Source: an uncultured Bacteroidaceae bacterium (GTDB lineage: Bacteria; Bacteroidota; Bacteroidia; Bacteroidales; Bacteroidaceae). Taken from it: a DNA stretch of 21,597 nucleotides. The stretch's first letter is position 1; each line of letters starts with the position of its first letter. Location of the stretch: the NCBI GenBank assembly GCA_934426255.1, contig CAKRYD010000034.1, positions 1 to 21,597 on the forward strand, written 5' to 3'. Below the pieces are notes generated by a model. The model saw nothing but the letters and a program-made list of their open reading frames with translations, was not told the origin of the DNA and did no database searches. The position numbers were made by a program, and so were the translations under genes. This document shows positions 15,973-21,597 of the stretch, in pieces.

Positions 15973-16170
15973 TTGTATCCGCGAAATCCCAATATTGTAT
16001 CTGAGAGGCTCCCGGATTGTATTTGAGAAGTCCTCGGATTGTATCCGAGAGGCTCCCAGGTTGTATATGAGAAGCTCTCGGGTTGTATATGAGAAACCAT
16101 TATTTACTATTCCGGAAGTTCCTGTATTGCATTCGGAAAGTTGCCTTATACTATACGCGCAACTCTTGTT
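15973..16170. repeat. Nine-unit 22-bp tandem array ending at a stop codon
   Basis: Nine units of exactly 22 bp start at 15973, 15995, 16017, 16039, 16061, 16083, 16105, 16127 and 16149. Units 1-6 begin with TTGTAT, and most continue with a GAGAnG block and then a CTCCCGG-like tail. Units 7-9 are more degenerate (TACTAT or TTGCAT starts) but stay in register. The last base of unit 9 (16170) is the last base of the stop codon of the leftward beta-helix gene. The period is not a multiple of three and there are no unique spacers, so it is neither coding nor CRISPR. Confidence 0.85.
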
Positions 16171-17669
16171 CAGTAGTTAGGGATGCCGTAGTCCGCAGGT
16201 GTGTAGCTTTTTCCTTTGTCGGGTGTTCCCATAAAGTTGCCGCTGCCGGTCAAGTCTGTTATTTCGGGATAGAAAACCGCTTTCTTGGAAGGTTTGAAAA
16301 GAACGATGCAATAGCCTTCTTTCTCAATGAGTTTGAAGTGAATATTTGCTGCCTTTCTTGATTGTTTTTTGTAACTGTAGTCCAACGATTTTCCATCGAA
16401 ATTTACATTAAGTCCGTAAGCCGTATCCGAATTGAAGGCTATAAGCAGCCTGTTGCTTGAATAACCCGGTGCGATGGCTCCCAGTGCATACCATTTTTCA
16501 TCATATTCCGCAGGCTTGTTTCGCAATACGTCGTGGGTCTGTCCTCGCATGCGCATCATGAGCGAAGGGCATATCGGACTAAGATTGCGTGCCCTTCTGA
16601 TGGTGGCGTTGACAAAGGTGAGATTGTGCTCTGCATCTTGGAGAATGATACGGGGTGAAAGGTCGAATATTTTGTAGCCGGGATTCCTTGCCTCAATGAT
16701 TGAATTGGAGATTTTTGCTTGAAACTTTTTTGTGTCGTTGCGCTTTTCTTTATAAATGAACGCTGTCCCGAAGTTGTCGCGATAGGAATAGTAAATGCAC
16801 TTGTCCATCACAAGTGCCGGATTGTAGCTGCCGGCAATGACTACGGATTTGTCTACCGTGTCAAAGTAGACTTCGTTGAGTAGAAAAAAACCGCCTGTTT
16901 CGAAACGTATGCCTTGTGTGCCTGCAAAAACGCCTTCTGCTCCGTTGGTCTTTCCACCTGTGGTATACATCGAAAGGATGTGTACGTTGTTGATGATATG
17001 TCCTGCCGATTTGGTAAGGATGCCATATTTTGTGGCATAGATAAATGTGTTGGAGATTTTGCAATCGCAGCATTTCTTGTCGATATAGATGCCATAGCTT
17101 TCTTCGGCCGATGAAAAGCCGTGTATCGTTACATTGTCTATTTTCGTGTCGCTGCTGCTTGTGCCGTTTTCGTCGGTCACTTCAATGCGGATATGTGTTT
17201 TGTGTCCTTTCACTACACTGAGGTCGCGCAGTTGCACCATTTGTTTCAATCCGTTGAGCAAGATGCCGTTGTCTGCATTTTCGCAATCGAATATGCCGCC
17301 TTCGATGTATGAAAAACGCCGATGGCTCCGGTCGGTTATTTTCATCTCGCTATACCCTACCTTGAGCAACGCTTCCACATGGCTGTCGCTTTTGACTATG
17401 GCACTTTTGTCCAACAGCAGGTTTACATTTTTGACATAATCAAGGGGTAGTATGATAGGTTCGGTCAGGTTGTAGCAGCCGGCAGGAAAATAAATGGTCT
17501 TCCCATAGCTGCGCTTGATAAGTTCGTTGAGTGCCGCGCCGATGGGCGTTCCGTCATTCTTGATGTTGTGTTGCGTGACGGAGATGATATCTTCCGAACC
17601 TTGTTTGGCTGCAAAACAAATAGTTGCAGCCATAAGCATGGCTGCAACTACTACAAGTTTGAATTTCAT
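16170..17669 (-). CDS. Secreted beta-helix protein, pectate-lyase-superfamily-like
   Basis: A 499-residue exported protein. A signal peptide covers residues 1-20 (MKFKLVVVAAMLMAATICFA, likely cleavage after ICFA). The mature N-terminus contains the pattern of pectate-lyase-3/GH28-related proteins: NDGTPIGAALNELIKRS then KTIYFPAGCYNL. A run of short beta-strand repeats with Asn, Gly and Ile (about 100-370) is consistent with a right-handed parallel beta-helix. The C-terminal 100 residues look like a separate beta domain. I cannot see a defined catalytic set, so lyase or hydrolase activity and the sugar target remain unknown. Its ATG is 8 bases after the aldolase stop, so it is co-transcribed with fba. 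No SusC/SusD pair or other carbohydrate genes are adjacent. Confidence 0.8.
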   Translation of the reverse strand: MKFKLVVVAAMLMAATICFAAKQGSEDIISVTQHNIKNDGTPIGAALNELIKRSYGKTIYFPAGCYNLTEPIILPLDYVKNVNLLLDKSAIVKSDSHVEALLKVGYSEMKITDRSHRRFSYIEGGIFDCENADNGILLNGLKQMVQLRDLSVVKGHKTHIRIEVTDENGTSSSDTKIDNVTIHGFSSAEESYGIYIDKKCCDCKISNTFIYATKYGILTKSAGHIINNVHILSMYTTGGKTNGAEGVFAGTQGIRFETGGFFLLNEVYFDTVDKSVVIAGSYNPALVMDKCIYYSYRDNFGTAFIYKEKRNDTKKFQAKISNSIIEARNPGYKIFDLSPRIILQDAEHNLTFVNATIRRARNLSPICPSLMMRMRGQTHDVLRNKPAEYDEKWYALGAIAPGYSSNRLLIAFNSDTAYGLNVNFDGKSLDYSYKKQSRKAANIHFKLIEKEGYCIVLFKPSKKAVFYPEITDLTGSGNFMGTPDKGKSYTPADYGIPNY

Positions 17670-17677
17670 CTTTTGGA

Positions 17678-18688
17678 TTAATCCAATTGAGCAAGTTTAT
17701 TGTCGCTGCCCAAAACATCGACAATCTTGTGCTTGTAAAGCTCTGTCATGAGATCGCGGGCAGGTCCGCAGTACTTGCGAGGGTCAAATTCACCCGGTTT
17801 GTCATGGAATACCTTGCGTACGGCTGCTGTGAATGCCAGACGCGAGTCAGAGTCGATATTGATTTTGCATACGGCACTCTTGGCTGCTTTGCGCAACTGA
17901 TCTTCGGGTATACCCACAGCATCGGGCAATTTGCCTCCGTATTCGTTGATCATATCAACATACTCTTGTGGTACGGACGAAGAACCGTGCAGTACAATGG
18001 GGAATCCGGGCAGTTTCTTCATGATGGCATCCAATACGTCGAATGCCAAAGGAGGAGGTACGAGGCGGCCGGTCTTCGGGTCACGTGTGCATTGCTCGGG
18101 CTTGAACTTATATGCTCCGTGGCTTGTACCGATCGAGATGGCCAAGCTGTCAACACCGGTCTTTGTTACGAAGTCGATTACTTCTTCAGGTTTTGTATAG
18201 TGCGATACTTCAGATTGCACTTCGTCTTCAACACCGGCCAATACACCCAATTCGCCTTCTACGGTAACATCGAATTGATGAGCATAGTCAACAACCTTCT
18301 TTGTGAGGGCAACATTCTCGTCATATGGCAGAGAGCTGCCGTCGATCATTACAGAGCTGAAACCGAAGTCTACACAGCTCTTGCAAAGCTCGAAGCTGTC
18401 GCCGTGGTCCAGGTGAAGAACAATTTCGGGATGCTTGCAACCCAACTCTTTTGCATACTCTACAGCTCCCTGAGCCATATAGCGCAACAATGTTTGGTTG
18501 GCATAGTTGCGGGCACCTTTGGATACTTGAAGGATAACCGGGCTCTTCAGTTCGGAAGAAGCTTTGATAATTGCCTGCAACTGCTCCATATTGTTGAAGT
18601 TGAATGCAGGAATTGCATAACCGCCGTTGATGGCTCTTTTAAACATCTCACGGGTGTTTACCAGGCCTAATGATTTGTAGTTTACCAT
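17678..18688 (-). CDS. fbaA: Fructose-bisphosphate aldolase, class II
   Basis: A 336-residue zinc-dependent aldolase of glycolysis and gluconeogenesis, cleaving fructose-1,6-bisphosphate to dihydroxyacetone phosphate and glyceraldehyde-3-phosphate. The catalytic D94 and zinc ligand H95 lie in LHLDHGDSFE (91-100). EGELGVLAGVEDEV (144-157) is the second signature, H190 is in SIGTSHGAYK and H234 in VLHGSSSVP. All metal and substrate residues are present. I chose the ATG at 18686-18688 (MVNYKSLGLVNTREMF) because it matches the family N-terminus; the open frame begins 14 codons earlier, but that lies at or before the predicted transcription start. It heads a two-gene operon with the beta-helix protein. 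The gene symbol fba is equally valid. Confidence 0.95.
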   Translation of the reverse strand: MVNYKSLGLVNTREMFKRAINGGYAIPAFNFNNMEQLQAIIKASSELKSPVILQVSKGARNYANQTLLRYMAQGAVEYAKELGCKHPEIVLHLDHGDSFELCKSCVDFGFSSVMIDGSSLPYDENVALTKKVVDYAHQFDVTVEGELGVLAGVEDEVQSEVSHYTKPEEVIDFVTKTGVDSLAISIGTSHGAYKFKPEQCTRDPKTGRLVPPPLAFDVLDAIMKKLPGFPIVLHGSSSVPQEYVDMINEYGGKLPDAVGIPEDQLRKAAKSAVCKINIDSDSRLAFTAAVRKVFHDKPGEFDPRKYCGPARDLMTELYKHKIVDVLGSDNKLAQLD

Positions 18689-18727
18689 AATATCTAAATG
18701 TTTAGTTGGTATTATCTTGTTCGCGTA

Positions 18728-18756
18728 CAAAGTTAGTGATTTTGTTTTTATACCAA
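18728..18756 (-). promoter_or_regulatory. Promoter of the aldolase operon
   Basis: On the minus strand TTG (18754-18756) is followed after 18 bases by TAACTTTG (18728-18735). Transcription should begin near 18721, about 33 bases before the ATG at 18688. Confidence 0.65.
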
Positions 18757-19035
18757 GAAGTTGTTATTGCATTATTTATCGCTTCAGGCAGGCCAAAATA
18801 ATCATACTTAATATACATGTAAACATAAACCCTTATTTTGGTAAGTCCTTTTTACGAAAGTAAGTTCGCGAGAAAGTATTTGAGAAATAAATCCAATAGG
18901 TTGCGGCATGAAACGAAAATCCATACTAAAGCGTCATATATCGATAAATGATAATTTACGTGCAAGCCGAGCGTAGAGCCAAACAAAGTTTGAGCTATGC
19001 CAAGGCATAATTTCATACAAACTAAAAAACGCCTT
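18757..19035. other. Intergenic junction between housekeeping and accessory regions
   Basis: No gene is visible. The stretch is AT-rich and contains two adjacent small palindromes, CAAACAAAGTTTG (18980-18992) and TATGCCAAGGCATA (18996-19009), just before the Fic promoter. No tRNA gene end or obvious direct repeat marks an attachment site. Confidence 0.5.
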
Positions 19036-19071
19036 ATTTCTTGCCGATAACGGCAAGAAATCTTATCTTTG
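19036..19071 (+). promoter_or_regulatory. Fic gene promoter with perfect palindromic operator
   Basis: TTG (19042-19044), 19 bases, then TATCTTTG (19064-19071) match the Bacteroidetes consensus exactly. A perfect palindrome, arm ATTTCTTGCCG (19036-19046), 4-base spacer, complementary arm (19051-19061), covers the -33 box and ends three bases before the -7 box. Its position would block polymerase if a dimeric repressor bound it. The HTH at the start of the Fic protein is the natural candidate. Confidence 0.75.
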
Positions 19072-19093
19072 TATCGGTCTTTGAATTTTATTT

Positions 19094-19993
19094 ATGCCGA
19101 TAGATATGGATTACATCTCGACAAAAGAATACGCGAAAACTCATGGTATCGCAGAGCGTACGGTGAGGAACTATTGCATTCAAGGTAAAATTGCCGGAGC
19201 AAAGATTGTCGGCAAATCATGGAGTGTACCTGCCGATGCGCCTCTTCCTCAACGCAAGAATGCAAAAATCCAGATATCTCCTCTTTTGAGAGCATTGCGC
19301 GAGCAAAAAGAATCCGGAATCAAAGGCGGCATATATCATCGTACTCAAATTGATTTGACATATAATTCAAACCATATCGAAGGCAGCCGGTTGACAAAAG
19401 AGCAGACCCGCTATATATTCGAGACCAACACCATCGGAATCACGGATAACGCTGTGAAAGTAGATGATATCATTGAAACCACCAATCATTTCCGTTCCAT
19501 CGACTTTATAATAGACCACGCAAAAGAACCGTTGACTGAAAGCATGATAAAAAGCCTTCATCTATTACTGAAAAGTGGGACTTCGGATTCCATGAAATCA
19601 TGGTTCGCAGTAGGTGAGTACAAGCGAATACCTAATGAAGTGGGCGGTATGGAAACGACATCCCCTCAGAATGTTGGGCGTGCTCTGCGTGCTTTGCTAA
19701 AAGAATACAGAGATAAAAAAATTATCCAGTTTGAGGACATACTCGATTTCCACCAGCGTTTTGAATTAATACACCCATTTCAGGATGGCAACGGCAGAGT
19801 CGGGCGTCTGATAATGTTCAAGGAATGCCTGAACCACAACATCGTTCCGTTCATCATCACGGACGAACTGAAGATGTTCTATTACCGAGGTCTGCACGAA
19901 TGGAAAACATTCCCCGGTTACCTGACAGACACCTGCCTGACAGCACAGGACTATTACAAGAAACTCCTTGACTATTTCAAAATCAAATATTGA
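19094..19993 (+). CDS. Fic family protein with N-terminal HTH domain
   Basis: A 299-residue protein. Residues 5-50 form a MerR/excisionase-like winged HTH (YISTKEYAKTHGIAERTVRN, then GKIAGAKIVGKSWSVP). The Fic domain follows, with the complete catalytic motif HPFQDGNGRVGR (227-238), so H227 and the anion-binding and ATP-binding residues are present. The inhibitory motif (S/T)xxxE(G/N) appears as SNHIEG (92-97), upstream of the core as in class II Fic enzymes. Most such enzymes transfer AMP to a protein hydroxyl; the target is unknown. The promoter contains a perfect palindrome, suggesting autoregulation through the HTH. It is convergent with the hsdS-DUF2971 genes and its end overlaps the hsdS remnant by 11 bases. 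Fic genes are often found near type I R-M genes in Bacteroidetes, though why is not clear. Confidence 0.92.
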   Translation: MPIDMDYISTKEYAKTHGIAERTVRNYCIQGKIAGAKIVGKSWSVPADAPLPQRKNAKIQISPLLRALREQKESGIKGGIYHRTQIDLTYNSNHIEGSRLTKEQTRYIFETNTIGITDNAVKVDDIIETTNHFRSIDFIIDHAKEPLTESMIKSLHLLLKSGTSDSMKSWFAVGEYKRIPNEVGGMETTSPQNVGRALRALLKEYRDKKIIQFEDILDFHQRFELIHPFQDGNGRVGRLIMFKECLNHNIVPFIITDELKMFYYRGLHEWKTFPGYLTDTCLTAQDYYKKLLDYFKIKY

Positions 19994-20087
19994 CAACTGA
20001 TGTTTGACCGTTCATCAATAATGGCAAAAGTTCGTCGCGTTGCTTAGTAAGTGTTGCTCCATTCTTTATTTCCGCAAAATCTATAAT
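19983..20087 (-). pseudogene. HsdS C-terminal fragment (second hsdS 3' end)
   Basis: The leftward frame from the stop at 20088-20090 to the TGA at 19983-19985 encodes 34 residues, with TKQRDELLPLLMNGQ near the end. This is nearly identical to TKQRNELLPLLMNGQ at the C-terminus of the hsdS gene ending at 20878. Over the 50 best-aligned bases I count 39 identities, with many differences silent, so it is a diverged copy, not a recent duplicate. It has no start codon and begins 19 bases after the DUF2971 stop. It is the tail of an HsdS coiled-coil region left behind by recombination or insertion. It overlaps the end of the Fic gene on the opposite strand. Confidence 0.8.
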
Positions 20088-20106
20088 TTACCAGCACTTG
20101 ACCATT

Positions 20107-20877
20107 CTATATTTTTATTGGTCGCAGCTTAAAAGCGTTATCATCTACTGCCATTTGATATAGGTTTGTCTGTGGATTCAATTTCTTGCGAACATATTGA
20201 ACAATTTTATCCTTTTCTTTTTGTTCGATGTTTACACCAAAATAGATAGATTCAAAACATTCAGCTTTTAACGGCATATAGTTACGAATCTCACGCCCAT
20301 CCCAAATTTCTTTGTTTTGCTTTGTTTGTTGTGGTGTCAAAGAAGCGTATAAGCCACTTGGATTTGGCATGACTAAACGAACTTCCTGTTCATACTCCCA
20401 TTCCTTTGCTTTTGTTTCCCACTGATAGAAAAATATATCATTAGAATATAGGTAAGCATTGGGACGCTCTATTATATCCTTATATTGAACATCAAGAACA
20501 AGTGGCTTTGAATATACTGAACCAAATAAAGGAGGAACAGATTCTATCACCCTGTCTATGTCAAGTCCTATACATACACCTCTATGATTGTAGCAATAAT
20601 GACTCCACATGAGTATTGAATCCTTAACTTTTGACAAACTACATAGCCATGTATTGTCACGCAAATTAAGAGCATCTCCTTCTCCTTTTTCTATCAACCA
20701 TTCCTTTGGTATCCGTCCTTGAATTTTCGCATCTGGAACATTCGAATAATCAATCAGTTTCGGATGACAATCAAAAGGGTCGTTCAGTTGTGACGCATTG
20801 GTGAATTGGAGATTTTGATTACCAATCATGCTTTTTGCGCCAACGATGTCTAAGTATTTATAGAGTATGCGATCCAT
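20107..20877 (-). CDS. DUF2971 family protein
   Basis: A 256-residue protein recognised as DUF2971 from its motif series: LYKYLD near the start, NDPFDCHP (32-39), WLCSLS (77-82), LMWSHY (89-94), HRGVCIGLD (98-106) and WEYEQEVRL (160-168). The family function is not established to my knowledge; its conserved charged and aromatic residues suggest an enzyme, and members are common in accessory and defence-rich regions. It has no signal peptide or membrane segment. Its ATG (20875-20877) directly abuts the hsdS stop TAA (20878-20880) with no gap, so it is probably translated by termination-reinitiation from the hsdS mRNA. It is AT-richer than the core genes. A second hsdS 3' end follows it, so it looks like a cargo gene placed inside the hsdS locus. 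Confidence 0.85.
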   Translation of the reverse strand: MDRILYKYLDIVGAKSMIGNQNLQFTNASQLNDPFDCHPKLIDYSNVPDAKIQGRIPKEWLIEKGEGDALNLRDNTWLCSLSKVKDSILMWSHYCYNHRGVCIGLDIDRVIESVPPLFGSVYSKPLVLDVQYKDIIERPNAYLYSNDIFFYQWETKAKEWEYEQEVRLVMPNPSGLYASLTPQQTKQNKEIWDGREIRNYMPLKAECFESIYFGVNIEQKEKDKIVQYVRKKLNPQTNLYQMAVDDNAFKLRPIKI

Positions 20878-21597
20878 TTATCCAATCGTTATTTGTCCAT
20901 TCATTAGTAATGGTAAGAGTTCATTGCGTTGCTTAGTGAGCATCGCTGTCTCAGACAATAATTCAGTCTGTTGCTTTTGTATCTTCTCCATAAAGCAACC
21001 AAATTTTCGTACAACATCTGGTTCATAGGCAACTTTGAAAGCCATTAAAACATCTGGTGACACGCGTCTTTGACTATGTGAAGTGCCAGTTGCAGCCTGT
21101 GAACAATAGGCTATAAATTTGGGCGATTTTATAACCGAATAAATATAGCCAGATTCTGATTTGTTGTTTGGGTTAAGTACGACAAACTCGGTAGAACCAA
21201 TCATATTTGTACCTTTGGAAACCCAAACAACACGATTAAACCATGGATTCAGTTTAGAGACAAGTAATTGTCCTTCTTGAAGAACAAACTTATCACTCTT
21301 AATATCTCCACCGTTATCTAATGAATATGAGCCGCAAGCGTCAAAAGAAGGTATGCTAAAATGCTGATATACTTCATTTTCAACAGGAGTTATAGCATTC
21401 CTACTTGTTGTCGCCAAATCTTTTAATGAAACTCCGTTCCAACCTTGCGGAATCTTTCTTTTTAACTTCTTATTCCATACCATAGCCCCACCGTTCGATT
21501 TATACGGCTTGCCCTCCTCATTCGGGAAGTCAAACTGCACAAACCAATAGTCGTAGAGTTGCTTTGCCATCGCCTCTAAATTATCATTTATCGGCAT
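20878..21597 (-). CDS. hsdS: Type I restriction-modification specificity subunit HsdS, C-terminal part
   Basis: The visible 239 residues are the second half of an HsdS; the gene very likely continues past the right edge, and the Met at the edge is internal. The segment opens with the central conserved region (LEAMAKQLYDYWFVQFDFP, then GKPYKSNGGAMVWNKKLK and IPQGW), followed by the second target-recognition domain (about 55-195) and the closing coiled coil (EKIQKQQTELLSETAM, then TKQRNELLPLLMNGQ). HsdS recognises a bipartite DNA target and positions HsdM and HsdR; those genes should lie to the right. The second recognition domain contains the usual GTSHSQRRVSPDVL segment. It is directly followed by the DUF2971 gene with no spacer. 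Confidence 0.9.
   Translation of the reverse strand: MPINDNLEAMAKQLYDYWFVQFDFPNEEGKPYKSNGGAMVWNKKLKRKIPQGWNGVSLKDLATTSRNAITPVENEVYQHFSIPSFDACGSYSLDNGGDIKSDKFVLQEGQLLVSKLNPWFNRVVWVSKGTNMIGSTEFVVLNPNNKSESGYIYSVIKSPKFIAYCSQAATGTSHSQRRVSPDVLMAFKVAYEPDVVRKFGCFMEKIQKQQTELLSETAMLTKQRNELLPLLMNGQITIG

Noticed and set aside
15959..16180. A 73-codon plus-strand frame through the 22-bp array, and CRISPR as an explanation of the array
   Set aside because: A 22-bp period shifts the reading frame each unit, so the frame is accidental. There are no unique spacers between repeats and no cas genes.
17687..18670. A 327-codon frame antisense to the aldolase
   Set aside because: Shadow frame; aldolase motifs are complete on the minus strand.

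Overview
The window looks like a chromosomal segment of a Bacteroidales bacterium, most likely Prevotellaceae or a close relative. Several upstream regions carry the Bacteroidetes sigma-factor signature (TTG, about 19 bases, then TAnnTTTG). Starts lack strong Shine-Dalgarno sequences. The gene set (a short ACT-less SerA next to SerC and a DUF1015 protein, an RlmD-type methyltransferase, a large TamB-like protein, class II aldolase) is typical of the group. Species cannot be fixed from the sequence alone.

Layout. (1) Positions 1-1700 are an AT-rich accessory margin: the 5' end of a DUF4143-type AAA ATPase, a long gene-poor stretch, a wrecked N-terminus of a tyrosine recombinase, and a toxin-antitoxin pair whose toxin has lost its N-terminus while the Xre antitoxin is intact. 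(2) Positions 1819-6311 hold a GC-richer rightward operon: UvrD/PcrA helicase, RlmD-like rRNA methyltransferase and an unknown protein. (3) Positions 6334-11983 hold a leftward RluA-type pseudouridine synthase and a rightward TamB-like protein, separated by a divergent intergenic region with a six-unit 21-bp tandem array abutting the rluA-type promoter. (4) Positions 12017-15502 hold tRNA-Ser(CGA) and the leftward serine operon serC-serA-DUF1015. (5) Positions 15773-18756 hold tRNA-Arg(TCT), a nine-unit 22-bp tandem array, a secreted beta-helix protein and fructose-bisphosphate aldolase, the last two forming a leftward operon. (6) Positions 18980-21597 are a second accessory region: a Fic protein with its own HTH domain and a perfect palindrome in its promoter, facing a leftward type I restriction-modification specificity gene (hsdS, 5' end outside the window), a DUF2971 gene fused end to end with it, and a second, diverged hsdS 3' end.

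The most interesting region is the right end. The DUF2971 gene sits between two copies of an hsdS 3' end, as if it were an exchangeable cargo cassette in a type I R-M locus, with a probably self-regulated Fic enzyme next door. The two short-period tandem arrays (21 and 22 bp), one upstream of a promoter and one abutting a stop codon, are the other signals not explained by known features.
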